DNA of 35,702 bases from positions 1 to 35,702 of the forward strand of contig NZ_VIKA01000020.1 in NCBI RefSeq assembly GCF_006704265.1, given 5' to 3'. The first letter of the stretch is position 1, and each line of letters opens with the position of its first letter. A model generated the notes under the pieces. That model did no database searches. It saw nothing but the letters and a program-made list of their open reading frames with translations, and was not told the DNA's origin. A program made the position numbers and the translations under genes. Origin of the DNA: Elioraea sp. Yellowstone (lineage in GTDB: Bacteria > Pseudomonadota > Alphaproteobacteria > Acetobacterales > Acetobacteraceae). Positions 1 to 9,111 of this stretch are shown piece after piece.

Positions 1-2120
1 AGATCCATGCGCTCGCCGGCACCAAGCGCGGCGACCAGCTCGCCCTCGGTCTCGCGCGCCTCGCCTCCCTCGCCCCCGGCGCGCGCCGCCTCGGGCTCTC
101 CGCCACCGTGGCGCACCGCACGCCGCTCGTCGCCCTCCTCTCGGCGGACGGGCGCGGCACGGGGGTCGCGATCGTCGAGGCGCCCGAAGGCGCGGCCCCC
201 GAGATCGCCGTGCGCCTGCCGGACGGACCGCTGCCCTGGTCGGGGCACATGGGCCTGCTCGCCGCCCCGGCGATCTATGACCTGATCCGGCAGGCGCGCA
301 GCGCGATCGTCTTCGTCAACACCCGCGCCCAGGCCGAGCTGATGTTCCAGGCGCTGTGGCGGCTGAACGACGACGCGCTGCCGATCGCGCTGCATCACGG
401 CAGCCTGGCGCGCGACCAGCGCGCCAGGGTCGAGGCCGCGATGGCCGAGGGGCGGCTGAAGGCGGTGGTTGCCACCTCCTCGCTCGACCTCGGCATCGAC
501 TGGGGCGATGTCGATCTCGTCATCCAGGTCGGCGCGCCGAAGGGCGTGAGCCGGCTCATGCAGCGCATCGGCCGCGCGAACCACCGCTGGGACGTGCCCT
601 CGCGCGCGATCCTCGTCCCCGCCAACCGCTTCGAGGTGCTGGAGTGCCGCTGCGCGATCGCCGGTGTCGCCGCGCGCGACCTCGACGGCGATCCGCCCCC
701 GCCCGGCGGGCTTGACGTGCTCGCCCAGCACATCCTCGGCATGGTGTGCGCGGGGCCGATCCACCCGGACGACCTCTATGCCGAGGTGCGCCGCGCCTCC
801 CCCTATGCCGATCTGTCGCGCCGGGACTTCGATGACGTGGTGCGCTTCGTCGAGGACGGCGGCTACGCGCTCGCCGCCTACGACCGCTACCGCAGGCTGT
901 TCCGCGACGCCGAGGGCGGGCTGCACGTGGCGAATGCGCGCGTCGCCCGCCAGCACCGCATGAACATCGGCACCATCGTCGAGGCGCCGCTCCTCAAGGT
1001 GAAGCTCGGCCGCAGCCTCGGCGGGCCGGTGCTGGGCGAGATCGAGGAATACTTCGTCTCGATGCTGCAACCCGGCGACACCTTCATGTTCGCCGGCCGC
1101 CTGCTGCGCTTCGACCGGCTGCGCGAGACGGTGGTGGAGTGCTCGCCGGGTGCGGGGGACGATCCGAAGGTGCCGGCCTATGCCGGCGGGCGGCTGCCGC
1201 TGACCACCTCGCTCGCCGACCGGGTGCGCGCGCTGGTGCAGGATCCCGCCGCGTGGCACGACCTGCCCGAGGACGTCGCCGAGTGGCTGCGCCTGCAGAA
1301 GGCGCGCTCGCGCCTGCCCGGCCGCAACGACCTGCTGGTCGAGACCTTCCCGCGCGGCGGACGCTGGTTCCTGGTCGCCTACTGCTTCGAGGGCCGCAAC
1401 GCGCACCAGACGCTGGGCATGCTGCTGACGCGGCGGATGGAGCGCGCGGGCTTCGGCCCGCTCGGTTTCGTCGCCACCGACTACGTGGTCGCGGTGTGGT
1501 CGGCGCACCAGCCGGTGCGGATCGCCGAACTGTTCGACGAGGACATGCTGGGCGACGATCTCGAGGAATGGATGGCCGAGTCGTCCATGCTCCGCCGCAC
1601 CTTCCGCAATGTCGCGGTGATCGCGGGACTGGTCGATCGCCACCATCCCGGGGCCGAGAAGTCGCGCCGCCAGGTGACCGTGAACACCGACCTGATCTAC
1701 GACGTGCTGCGCAAGCACGAGCCCGACCATGTGCTGCTGCGCGCCACCCGCGCGGACGCCGCGCGCGGCCTCGTCGATGTCGGCCGCGTCGCCGCACTGC
1801 TCAAGCGCGCGAAAGGCCGCGTGGTGCACATGGCGCTCTCGCGCGTCTCGCCGCTCGCCGTGCCGGTGCTGCTCGAGGTCGGCAAGGAGAGCGTGGCCGG
1901 CGCGGGCGAGGAGGCGCTGCTCGCCGAGGCCGAGGCGGCGCTGGTGGCCGAGGCGCTGGGCGAGGCCGAGCCGCCGGCGGCCCCCGTCCATCCCGTGCCT
2001 CGCGCGGACGCCGCGCGCGACCGCAAGCGCGCATCCGGTCGCGCGCTCGGCACCCAGGGCCGTGCGACGCTGCGGCGGATCGGCGGCCGCCGCCAGGGCG
2101 CGCTGCCGTTCACCGAATGA
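1..2120 (+). CDS. Ligase-associated DEXH-box helicase, Lhr-like (5' end outside window)
   Basis: Large ATP-dependent superfamily 2 helicase of the Lhr type, of the sort encoded with a bacterial ATP-dependent DNA ligase, an exonuclease and PdeM. The frame is open from base 3 and begins inside the first RecA-like domain: the opening residues read IHALAGTKRGDQ, just after the DEIH Walker B box, followed by the motif III segment LGLSATVA. The second RecA domain follows, with IVFVNTRAQAE, VATSSLDLGIDWG and the motif VI-like QRIGRANHR. The remaining two thirds are the Lhr core and C-terminal domains. The tail after about base 1900 is Ala/Arg-rich and low in complexity. The stop overlaps the pdeM start (ATGA), so the two are translationally coupled. 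The missing N-terminus, and probably ligase and exonuclease genes, should lie left of the window; that is inferred from the usual module order. Confidence 0.93.
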   Translation, partial: IHALAGTKRGDQLALGLARLASLAPGARRLGLSATVAHRTPLVALLSADGRGTGVAIVEAPEGAAPEIAVRLPDGPLPWSGHMGLLAAPAIYDLIRQARSAIVFVNTRAQAELMFQALWRLNDDALPIALHHGSLARDQRARVEAAMAEGRLKAVVATSSLDLGIDWGDVDLVIQVGAPKGVSRLMQRIGRANHRWDVPSRAILVPANRFEVLECRCAIAGVAARDLDGDPPPPGGLDVLAQHILGMVCAGPIHPDDLYAEVRRASPYADLSRRDFDDVVRFVEDGGYALAAYDRYRRLFRDAEGGLHVANARVARQHRMNIGTIVEAPLLKVKLGRSLGGPVLGEIEEYFVSMLQPGDTFMFAGRLLRFDRLRETVVECSPGAGDDPKVPAYAGGRLPLTTSLADRVRALVQDPAAWHDLPEDVAEWLRLQKARSRLPGRNDLLVETFPRGGRWFLVAYCFEGRNAHQTLGMLLTRRMERAGFGPLGFVATDYVVAVWSAHQPVRIAELFDEDMLGDDLEEWMAESSMLRRTFRNVAVIAGLVDRHHPGAEKSRRQVTVNTDLIYDVLRKHEPDHVLLRATRADAARGLVDVGRVAALLKRAKGRVVHMALSRVSPLAVPVLLEVGKESVAGAGEEALLAEAEAALVAEALGEAEPPAAPVHPVPRADAARDRKRASGRALGTQGRATLRRIGGRRQGALPFTE

Positions 2121-2800
2121 GCGCAGCACCGATCCACCTCGCCGGCGAACGGCTGATGCTCGATCCGGAGGGCGCGCTCTGGTGGCCGGCGCGCCGCCTC
2201 CTCGTGGTCGCCGACCTGCACCTGGAGAAGGGCTCGGCGCTTGCGGCACGCGGCACGCTTGTTCCGCCCTATGACAGCCGCGCCACGCTCGACCGGCTGA
2301 TCCCGCTGGTGCGGCGCTACCGGCCCGCGCGGCTGGTCGCCCTCGGCGATTCGTTCCATGACCGGCACGGCGCCGCGCGGCTCGCCCGCGAGGACACCGC
2401 GCGCCTGGCTGCGCTCGCGCAGACGCTCGAGCTGGTCTGGGTTCTCGGCAACCACGACCCTGCCCCGCCCGACGGCCTGCCCGGTGTGGCCACCGAGGCC
2501 CTGCGCGAGGGGCTGCTGACCTTCCGGCACGATGCGACCGGGCAGGCGGGCGAGATCTCCGGGCATCTGCACCCGAAAGCGAGTGTCGCAACGCGCGGCA
2601 AGTGGGTGACCAGACCCTGCTTCGTCGTGGACCCGCGCCGCGTCGTGCTGCCCGCCTTCGGCGCCTACACGGGCGGTCTCGACGTGCGCGAGCCCGCGAT
2701 CCGCGCGCTCTTCCCGCGCGGCGGCCGCGCCTTCCTGCTCGGGCGCGGCCGCCTCTACAGCTTCACGCTCGTCGAACTGCGCGAGGCCGAGCCGGCGTGA
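2117..2800 (+). CDS. pdeM: Ligase-associated DNA damage response metallophosphoesterase PdeM
   Basis: A 227-residue calcineurin-like phosphoesterase. Metal-binding motifs appear in the expected order: VVADLHLEKG, ALGDSFHD, VLGNHDP and SGHLHPK. The size and the ADLHLEKGSA signature fit the PdeM family, which is encoded next to the Lhr-like helicase and ATP-dependent ligase. The physiological substrate is not settled; a nuclease or phosphodiesterase role in DNA repair is assumed from context. The ATG at 2117 lies in an ATGA overlap with the helicase stop and is the only start giving the full N-terminus. The stop codon sits in a hairpin shared with the convergent downstream gene. Confidence 0.93.
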   Translation: MSAAPIHLAGERLMLDPEGALWWPARRLLVVADLHLEKGSALAARGTLVPPYDSRATLDRLIPLVRRYRPARLVALGDSFHDRHGAARLAREDTARLAALAQTLELVWVLGNHDPAPPDGLPGVATEALREGLLTFRHDATGQAGEISGHLHPKASVATRGKWVTRPCFVVDPRRVVLPAFGAYTGGLDVREPAIRALFPRGGRAFLLGRGRLYSFTLVELREAEPA

Positions 2801-2820
2801 GCCGCCCGGCGCCGGCTCAC
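2797..2820. terminator. Hairpin shared by two convergent stop codons
   Basis: An 8-bp perfect stem (GTGAGCCG pairing with CGGCTCAC) around an 8-nt loop. It covers the pdeM stop (2798-2800) and the stop of the convergent FAS1 gene (2817-2819). There is no T-tract on either side, so a bidirectional terminator role is an inference from position. Confidence 0.4.
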
Positions 2821-3389
2821 GGCAGGATCGGCCGGTCGACGATGTGGACGATCCCGTTCGAGGCCGGAATGTCGGCGCGCGTGATGGTCGAGGCGCCCCA
2901 AGCGACGACGCCCGTGCCGGCGCCGTAGCCGGCGTCGCGCTCCGACCGCACGGTGATCCGGTTCGGATCGGTGCCGTCCACGACGATGCGGTTGCCGTTC
3001 TGCGTCACCAGCCGCACGGTGCGGCCCTCGAACTCGGAGAGCGGATGGCGCCCCTCGACGACATGGGCGCTGACCAGCGCGCGGCCGCGCACCGGATCGG
3101 CCGGCGCGTTGGCGGGGAACAGCGCCTCGCGCTGGCTGGCGGGGATCCCGCCCCAGCCGCTGTCGGTCGGCGCGAACACGGTATAGACCCCGGCGCTGCG
3201 CAGCATCTGATCCGCCTCGGTGCGGTTCATGGCATCGACGAAGCGTTCCAGGTCGGCATCGCTCGCCAGGACCGTCGCCAGGTCGCGGTACGCCGGCGCG
3301 GGCGCGGCCCGCTCCGTCGTCGCCGCACCGCCGCAGGCCGCCAGCACCAGTCCCGCGCTGCCGAACAGCACGAACCGTCGCGTCGTCAT
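2817..3389 (-). CDS. FAS1 (fasciclin) domain lipoprotein
   Basis: A 190-residue secreted protein with one fasciclin domain. The N-terminus has a basic start (MTTRRF), a hydrophobic stretch and a lipobox LAAC at residues 16-19, predicting a lipid-anchored periplasmic or outer-membrane protein. The FAS1 hallmarks are YTVFAPTDSGW near residue 70 and the closing segment GIVHIVDRPILP at the C-terminus. Bacterial FAS1 proteins are linked to adhesion or matrix contacts, but no specific partner can be read here. An AG-rich ribosome-binding site (GGGAGA) precedes the ATG. It is convergent with pdeM and stands alone upstream. Confidence 0.9.
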   Translation of the reverse strand: MTTRRFVLFGSAGLVLAACGGAATTERAAPAPAYRDLATVLASDADLERFVDAMNRTEADQMLRSAGVYTVFAPTDSGWGGIPASQREALFPANAPADPVRGRALVSAHVVEGRHPLSEFEGRTVRLVTQNGNRIVVDGTDPNRITVRSERDAGYGAGTGVVAWGASTITRADIPASNGIVHIVDRPILP

Positions 3390-3483
3390 GATCGCTTCTC
3401 CCGTCGTTATGCGGCGGGGCGGTTCCGCGATGGAGCCGCCCTCGCAGCCGGCGGCGGAGGCGACCTCGCTGTCCGACGGGCCG

Positions 3484-4113
3484 CTAGCGCCGCTCCTCCC
3501 GCATCAACGCGGCAATCGTGCGGTCGGTTTCCAGGGGCGAGCCGGCAAGCCCCTCCGCCACGCCGGCCCGGTCGGCCTCGGGCCGGTTCTGGCTCAGCTT
3601 GGCGCTGCCTTCGAGCCCGGCGATCAGCAGCCGGAACCCGAAGATCCCCCTCAGCATCCCGGCGATGAAGTCCGCCGGCGCGTCGTCCACCGCCCAGGAC
3701 TCCGGACGGGCGGCCTCGAGCGCATCCGTCAACGCCGCGACGATCGCGCGCAAGGCCTCCGGCTCGGCCACCGGCTCGATCCGCCCGCGCGCCTGCACCG
3801 CGACGTAGTTCCAGGTCGGCACGACCTTGCCGTGCTCGCGCTTGGACGCATACCAGGACGGGGTGACGTAGGCATGCGGCCCGACGAAGCAGGCGAGGGC
3901 TGCCGGGCGCTCGCGCAGCAGCGGGACGATCGGGTTGGCGCGCGCGACATGGCCGACCAGCGCGTCCTGGCGCCCGGGCTCGATGACCAGCGGCAGATGC
4001 GCCGCGACCGGACCTTCAGGCCCGTTCACGGCAAGGGTGGCGAAGCGGAGCCGCGCGATCATCGCCCGAAGCTCCGCCTGCTCCTTCACGCGGAAGGACG
4101 GCGGGGCGTACAT
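3484..4113 (-). CDS. FMN-binding negative transcriptional regulator, PaiB family
   Basis: About 209 residues, the normal PaiB length. Family signatures are the start MYAPPSFRV, HLPLVIEP, the GHVARANP segment, VTPSWYASKREHGKVVPTWN and the late KLSQNRPEADR. The fold is a split-barrel FMN-binding domain. PaiB of Bacillus was described as a negative regulator of sporulation and protease genes, but in proteobacteria the function is unknown, so the name is by homology only. The frame runs open upstream to 4293. I chose the ATG at 4113 because the family signature begins there and the upstream 60 residues look like random GC-rich translation. No good ribosome-binding site is seen. Confidence 0.88.
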   Translation of the reverse strand: MYAPPSFRVKEQAELRAMIARLRFATLAVNGPEGPVAAHLPLVIEPGRQDALVGHVARANPIVPLLRERPAALACFVGPHAYVTPSWYASKREHGKVVPTWNYVAVQARGRIEPVAEPEALRAIVAALTDALEAARPESWAVDDAPADFIAGMLRGIFGFRLLIAGLEGSAKLSQNRPEADRAGVAEGLAGSPLETDRTIAALMREERR

Positions 4114-4321
4114 CGGCCGCACTCTGGAGGGGGAGTGTCGTGCCCGCAACCCCCCGGCCGGTGGGGTACATGCCCTCGATCGGAACCCGTCCTGGCGCGA
4201 CCGTGAGGCTTTGCAGCCCCGCGACCGCGGCCATATACCGGCCATGCTCGATCGAACGCCGGGGCCAGCGGGAAGGCGGTCCACGGCGCCCACACGTCAC
4301 GGTTGAGGTGTTTCTCGTCGC

Positions 4322-5779
4322 ATGGGCCTTCCCGCCGGCGCGCCGGTTCTGTTGTGGTTCCGCCAGGACCTGCGCCTCATCGACAATCCCGCCCTCGCTG
4401 CCGCGGTCGCTGCCGGCCGGCCGGTGATTCCCGTCTTCGTGCTCGACGAGCACGCGGCCGGGCGCTGGGCACCGGGCGGGGCGGCGCGCTGGTGGCTGCA
4501 TGTGAGCCTCGCCGCGCTCGCCGGCGCGCTCGCCGACCGCGGCAGCCGGCTCGTGCTGCGCCGCGGCCGCGCCATCGACGCGATCCCGCATCTGGTCGAG
4601 GAGACCGGCGCGGTCGCCGTGCATGTGAGCCGCCTCTACGAGCCCTGGGCGCGCGCGAGCGATGCCGCCGTGGCGGCGGCGCTGAAGCGGCGGGGTGTCG
4701 CGATCCACGGCGCGAACGCAGCGCTCCTGTTCGAACCCTGGACGGTGCGGACCCAGGCGGGTGGGCCGTTCGGTGTCTACACGCCGTTCAGCCGCGCCTG
4801 TCTTGCCGCGGCGCCACCGCCGCGCCCCCTGGCTGCCCCGGCGCATATCCCGCAGCCCGAGCGCCTGCCTCCCTCGGAGTCGTTGGACGACTGGGGATTG
4901 CTGCCGACATCGCCCGACTGGGCAGGCGGGCTGCGCGCGACTTGGCGGCCGGGCGAGGATGGCGCGCAGGCGCGGCTTGAACGGTTCCTCGCCCGTGGCC
5001 TCGAGGACTACGACACCGATCGCAACCGTCCCGATCGCGACGCCACCTCGGGCCTGAGCCCGCATCTGCACTGGGGCGAGATCTCGCCGCGCCAGGTCTG
5101 GCATGCCGCCGAGGCCGCGGGCGCGCCGCGACGCCGCGGCACCGAGACCTTCCTCAAGGAGCTTCTCTGGCGCGAGTTCTCCTATCATCTGCTCTGGCAC
5201 AACCCCGACATGCCCGAACAGCCGCTGAAGGAGGCGTTCCGCAACTTCCCATGGCGGAACGATCCGCCGGCGCTGCGTGCCTGGCAGCGCGGGCGCACCG
5301 GCTACCCGATCGTCGATGCCGGGATGCGCCAGCTCTGGCGCACGGGCTGGATGCACAACCGCGTGCGGATGATCGTCGCCTCGTTCCTGATCAAGCACCT
5401 GCTGATCCCGTGGCAGGAGGGCGAGGCCTGGTTCTGGGACACGCTGGTGGACGCCGATCTCGCCTCCAACAGCGCCTCCTGGCAGTGGGTCGCCGGCTGC
5501 GGCGCGGATGCCGCCCCCTATTTCCGCATCTTCAACCCGGTGCTGCAGGGCCGGAAGTTCGACCCGGAGGGCGCCTATGTGCGGCGCTGGGTGCCCGAAC
5601 TCGCGCACCTGCCGGCGGCGCACATCCACGCGCCGTGGGAAGCCCCGCCGATCGAGCTCCAGGACGCCGGCGTCACGCTCGGCCGCAGCTATCCTCACCC
5701 GATCGTCGACCACGCCGCGGCGCGGGCGCGCGCCCTCGCCGCCCTCGAGAGCATCGCGCAGCACAGGGGATTCCGCTGA
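4322..5779 (+). CDS. phrB: Deoxyribodipyrimidine photo-lyase (class I CPD photolyase)
   Basis: A 485-residue flavoenzyme that splits UV-induced cyclobutane pyrimidine dimers using blue light. The N-terminal antenna-binding alpha/beta domain opens with LLWFRQDLRLIDNPAL. The C-terminal helical domain carries the FAD-binding and dimer-binding segments: SGLSPHLHWGEISPRQ, TGYPIVDAGMRQLW, WMHNRVRMIVASFL, and NSASWQWVAGCGADAAPYFR ending in FNP. Nothing important is missing. The gene opens a plus-strand run whose next ORF starts one base after its stop (TGA then ATG at 5780), so it is almost certainly the first gene of an operon with the lipid-modifying genes. Photolyase with this neighbourhood points to a light or photo-oxidative stress unit. 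The antenna chromophore cannot be told from sequence by eye. Confidence 0.96.
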   Translation: MGLPAGAPVLLWFRQDLRLIDNPALAAAVAAGRPVIPVFVLDEHAAGRWAPGGAARWWLHVSLAALAGALADRGSRLVLRRGRAIDAIPHLVEETGAVAVHVSRLYEPWARASDAAVAAALKRRGVAIHGANAALLFEPWTVRTQAGGPFGVYTPFSRACLAAAPPPRPLAAPAHIPQPERLPPSESLDDWGLLPTSPDWAGGLRATWRPGEDGAQARLERFLARGLEDYDTDRNRPDRDATSGLSPHLHWGEISPRQVWHAAEAAGAPRRRGTETFLKELLWREFSYHLLWHNPDMPEQPLKEAFRNFPWRNDPPALRAWQRGRTGYPIVDAGMRQLWRTGWMHNRVRMIVASFLIKHLLIPWQEGEAWFWDTLVDADLASNSASWQWVAGCGADAAPYFRIFNPVLQGRKFDPEGAYVRRWVPELAHLPAAHIHAPWEAPPIELQDAGVTLGRSYPHPIVDHAAARARALAALESIAQHRGFR

Positions 5780-7111
5780 ATGGACGGTCTGTTCCGGCCG
5801 CGCGCAGATCTGCGCGTGGCGGTGATCGGGGCGGGCATCGCCGGCCTCTCGGCCGCCTGGCTGCTGCGCGAACGCTGCGCCGTGACGCTGTTCGAAGCCG
5901 AGGACCGGCTCGGCGGACACGCGGATACCCAGGAGGTGGAGGTCGATGGCCGGAGGGTCGCCGTGGATACCGGCTTCATCGTCTACAACGAGACGAACTA
6001 TCCCAACCTGGTGCGGCTGTTCGCCGCGCTCGACGTGCCGACCGCCCCCTCCGACATGTCCTTCGGCGTCTCGATCGGGGACGGGCGGCTCGAATATGCC
6101 GGCGGGGCCTGGCCGCAGCTCTTCGCGCAGAAGCGCAACCTTGTTCGCCCCCGCTTCCTCGCCATGCTGCGCGACGTGCTGCGCTTCTACCGCGAGGCGC
6201 CGGCGCGGCTCGCCGATGCCGACGAGGACCTCACCCTGGGCGCCTTCCTCGCACGCGAGGGCTACGGATCGGCCTTCGTGAACGACCACCTGCTGCCGAT
6301 GGGCGCGGCGATCTGGTCGGCGAGCGTCGCTGGAATGCGCGACTTCCCCGCGCGCGCCTTCGTCCGGTTCTTCGAGAACCACGGGCTCTTGCGCCTCACC
6401 GGAAGACCGCGCTGGCGCACCGTCGTGGGCGGATCGCGCCGTTACGTCGCGCGCATCGCCGAGGCGCTCGCGGGGCGGGTCGTGGCGGGCCGGCCGGTGG
6501 CCGCGGTCGAGCGCGATGAAGAGGGCGCGACCGTGCACCTGGCAGACGGCGAGGCAAGGCGCTTCGATCAGGTGGTGCTCGCGGTGCATGGCGATGTCGC
6601 GTTGCGCCTGCTCGCGCCGGCGAGCGCCGCCGAGCGTGCGATCCTGTCGCAGGTTCGCTATCAGGACAACGCCATGCTTCTGCACACCGATGCGACACTG
6701 ATGCCGCGCCGACGCGCCGTCTGGTCGTCCTGGAACTATCTCGCGCGCGGCCCGGAGGATCACCCCCGCGAGATCGCGGTCACCTACTGGATGAACCGGC
6801 TTCAGAACCTCGCCACGCCGCGGCCTCTGCTGGTCTCGCTCAATCCGTTCCGCGCGCCGCGGCCGGGCTCGGTGCTCGTCGCGAAGACCTACCGCCATCC
6901 GCAGTACGATGCGGCGATGCTGCGCGCGCAGCGGGCGCTGCCGGCGATCCAGGGGCGGGACCGCGTGTGGTTCTGCGGCGCCTGGTGCGGCTACGGCTTC
7001 CACGAGGACGGCATCGCCTCGGCCGTGGCGGTGGCGCGCGCGCTCGGCGCGGCGGTGCCCTGGGACGGCGCGTCCGCAGACCGCGCGCCCGCCCTCGCGG
7101 CCGCGGCATGA
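5780..7111 (+). CDS. FAD-dependent oxidoreductase (flavin amine oxidase-like), fatty-acid modification cluster
   Basis: A 443-residue flavoprotein. The Rossmann dinucleotide motif VIGAGIAGLSAAW puts the GxGxxG glycines at residues 17, 19 and 22; it is followed by LFEAEDRLGGHADT, VDTGFIVYNETNYPN and the C-terminal FAD-contact segment WFCGAWCGYGFHEDG. This is the family often annotated as amine oxidase or cyclopropane fatty acid synthesis protein and usually encoded with DUF1365 and CFA-like genes. Related cluster members in Rhodobacter take part in making methylated and furan fatty acids; I recall this from the literature and transfer it only by context. The start is one base after the photolyase stop and the end overlaps the next gene by ATGA. 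Confidence 0.9.
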   Translation: MDGLFRPRADLRVAVIGAGIAGLSAAWLLRERCAVTLFEAEDRLGGHADTQEVEVDGRRVAVDTGFIVYNETNYPNLVRLFAALDVPTAPSDMSFGVSIGDGRLEYAGGAWPQLFAQKRNLVRPRFLAMLRDVLRFYREAPARLADADEDLTLGAFLAREGYGSAFVNDHLLPMGAAIWSASVAGMRDFPARAFVRFFENHGLLRLTGRPRWRTVVGGSRRYVARIAEALAGRVVAGRPVAAVERDEEGATVHLADGEARRFDQVVLAVHGDVALRLLAPASAAERAILSQVRYQDNAMLLHTDATLMPRRRAVWSSWNYLARGPEDHPREIAVTYWMNRLQNLATPRPLLVSLNPFRAPRPGSVLVAKTYRHPQYDAAMLRAQRALPAIQGRDRVWFCGAWCGYGFHEDGIASAVAVARALGAAVPWDGASADRAPALAAAA

Positions 7112-7872
7112 CCCGCCCCGCCGCCGAGATCCTGCGCGCGCGCGTGGTGCATCTGCGCCATCGCCCGTTCCGCTATCGCCTCGATCACCGCATCTGGGCG
7201 CTGCTGCTCGATCTCGATCGGCTCGAGGAGGCGGATCGGGCGTCCCGGCTGTTCGCCTGCGAGCGGGCCGGCGTCGTGTCCTTCCACGCGCTGGATCACG
7301 GCCCGCGCGACGGCACGAGCCTGCGCGGCTGGGCCGACATGCAGCTCGCCGCAGCCGGGATCGCACGGCCGACGCGCATCCGGCTTCTCGCCATGCCACG
7401 CGTGCTCGGCTACGCCTTCAATCCGATCAGCCTCTATCTCGGCGAGGACGAGGCGGGGCTGCCGAGCGCGGTGATCTACCAGGTGAAGAACACCTTCGGT
7501 GACCAGCACGCCTATGTCGCCGCCCTGGACGGCAAGGTCCCGCATCGGCACGCGACCGACAAGGCGATGCACGTCTCGCCCTTCATCGGCATGGCGGCGC
7601 GCTACGGCTTCACGCTTGCCCTGTCCGACCGGCGCCTCGGACTGGTGATCGAGGAGCACGAGCAGGGCGCGCGCGTCCTCACCGCCTCGCTTGCCGGCCG
7701 GCTCGTGCCGTTGACGGATGCGGCACTGGCTCGCGCACTTGCCGCCGTGCCTTTCGTCACGGTGAAGACCATGGCGGCAATCCATTGGCACGCGCTGCGC
7801 CTGTGGCTGAAGGGAGCGCGCTACCATCCACGCCCGACTCCACCCGGTCCCGCCCCGACCGTCGCCACCTGA
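7108..7872 (+). CDS. DUF1365 family protein
   Basis: A 254-residue protein of the DUF1365 family, a constant partner of the FAD oxidoreductase and CFA-like genes. Recognisable segments are LRARVVHLRHRPFRYRL, RLLAMPRVLGYAFNPIS with LYL following, and a conserved HVSPFIGM region. There is no signal peptide and no clear membrane segment. Its biochemical role is not established; conserved neighbourhood suggests a role in unusual membrane fatty acid synthesis. The ATG at 7108 overlaps the upstream stop in an ATGA arrangement and fixes the start. The gap to the following gene is 18 bases and contains a GAGAGA purine run as ribosome-binding site. Confidence 0.9.
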   Translation: MTRPAAEILRARVVHLRHRPFRYRLDHRIWALLLDLDRLEEADRASRLFACERAGVVSFHALDHGPRDGTSLRGWADMQLAAAGIARPTRIRLLAMPRVLGYAFNPISLYLGEDEAGLPSAVIYQVKNTFGDQHAYVAALDGKVPHRHATDKAMHVSPFIGMAARYGFTLALSDRRLGLVIEEHEQGARVLTASLAGRLVPLTDAALARALAAVPFVTVKTMAAIHWHALRLWLKGARYHPRPTPPGPAPTVAT

Positions 7873-7890
7873 GAGAGACGCCGGATCGCC

Positions 7891-9111
7891 ATGCACGGAA
7901 CAGACACCACCTTGTCGGCCGCGCCCCTGGCCGCGCCGCAGCGGCGGCATCGTCTGGCACTCCGCATCGCCGGGCTGATCCGCGCGGGCGAACTCGAGCT
8001 CACGCTGCCGGACGGCACGCGCCACCGCGTGCGCGGCGACCGGCCCGGCCCCGCAGCCGAGGTGACCCTCGTCTCGGCGCGCGCGATCAGGCGCTTCGCC
8101 TTGGGCGGCAGCCTCGGCTGGGCCGAGGCCTATCTCGACGGCGAGTGGACCACGCCCGATCTGCGCGCGGTGATGGCGCTCGCCGCGGCGAACGAGGCGG
8201 AGTGGACGAGGGTGCTGCGCGGCAGCAGCCTGATCCGCTGGCTGTCGCGCCTCGCGCACGCGTTCCGGCCCAACACCCGGCGCGGCGCGCGACGCAACAT
8301 CGCCGCCCATTACGATCTCGGCAACGACTTCTACGCCGCCTGGCTCGACCGGACCATGACCTACTCGTCGGCCGAGTTCCTGCGGGCCGAGGAAACGCTG
8401 GAGGAGGCGCAGGAGCGCAAGCTGCGGAACCTGCTGGATGCGCTGGCGCTCGCGCCGGGGGCGCGGCTGCTCGAGATCGGCTGCGGCTGGGGCCATCTCG
8501 CCGAGGTCGCCGCGCGCGAGCACGGTGCACGGGTGGTGGCGCTGACGCTGTCGCAGGCGCAGGCCGAGGCTGCGCGCGCGCGGATCGCCGCGGCGGGGCT
8601 CGCCGAGCGCGTCGAGATCCGCATCCAGGACTGGCGTGATGTGCGCGAGAGCTTCGACGCGATCGCCTCGGTCGAGATGTTCGAGGCCGTGGGCGAGGCG
8701 TACTGGCCGGCCTATTTCCGTGCGCTGCGCGACCGGCTGCGCGCGGGCGGACGGGCGGGACTGCAGATCATCACGATCGCCGACCGGTTCTTCGCCGACT
8801 ACCGGCGGAGCGCCGACTTCATCCAGCGCTACGTGTTCCCGGGCGGGATGCTGCCGAGCCCGTCACGGCTGCGCGACGAGGTGGCGCGCGCCGGCCTCGC
8901 CTGGCTGTCGGATTCCTGGTTCGGCGCCTCCTACGCTGAGACGCTGCGACGATGGAACGACTCGTTCCAGGCCGCCTGGCCGCGCATCGCCGCGACGGGA
9001 CGCTACGATGCGCGCTTCAAGCGGCTCTGGGAGTACTACCTCGCCTATTGCGAGACGGGCTTCCGCGCCGGCTGGACGGATGTCGGCCGGATCGTGCTCG
9101 CCCGTGCCTGA
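7891..9111 (+). CDS. Cyclopropane-fatty-acyl-phospholipid synthase family methyltransferase
   Basis: A 406-residue SAM-dependent methyltransferase of the CFA synthase family, which transfers a methylene or methyl group to unsaturated acyl chains of membrane phospholipids. Visible features are the family segment NIAAHYDLGNDFY with MTYSSAEF, the SAM-binding motif LLEIGCGWGHLAEVA around residues 192-204, and the C-terminal AYCETGFRAG, whose Cys (about residue 386) lies where the E. coli enzyme has its conserved Cys. It may be a true cyclopropane synthase or a methylase of the furan fatty acid (UfaM-like) type; sequence reading alone does not separate them. The stop overlaps the GTG start of the next gene by 8 bases. 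Confidence 0.92.
   Translation: MHGTDTTLSAAPLAAPQRRHRLALRIAGLIRAGELELTLPDGTRHRVRGDRPGPAAEVTLVSARAIRRFALGGSLGWAEAYLDGEWTTPDLRAVMALAAANEAEWTRVLRGSSLIRWLSRLAHAFRPNTRRGARRNIAAHYDLGNDFYAAWLDRTMTYSSAEFLRAEETLEEAQERKLRNLLDALALAPGARLLEIGCGWGHLAEVAAREHGARVVALTLSQAQAEAARARIAAAGLAERVEIRIQDWRDVRESFDAIASVEMFEAVGEAYWPAYFRALRDRLRAGGRAGLQIITIADRFFADYRRSADFIQRYVFPGGMLPSPSRLRDEVARAGLAWLSDSWFGASYAETLRRWNDSFQAAWPRIAATGRYDARFKRLWEYYLAYCETGFRAGWTDVGRIVLARA

Noticed and set aside
4114-4321. Search for a singlet-oxygen (RpoE-type) or EcfG-type promoter before the photolyase operon
   Set aside because: A GGAAC box is present near 4188 but no matching -10 at proper spacing, and no TGATCC-like -35; nothing strong enough to call.
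4016-7399. Open frame of over 1100 codons on the minus strand opposite photolyase and oxidoreductase
   Set aside because: It is antisense to clear genes, Arg/Gly/Ala-rich with no domain, and typical of stop-poor GC-rich DNA.
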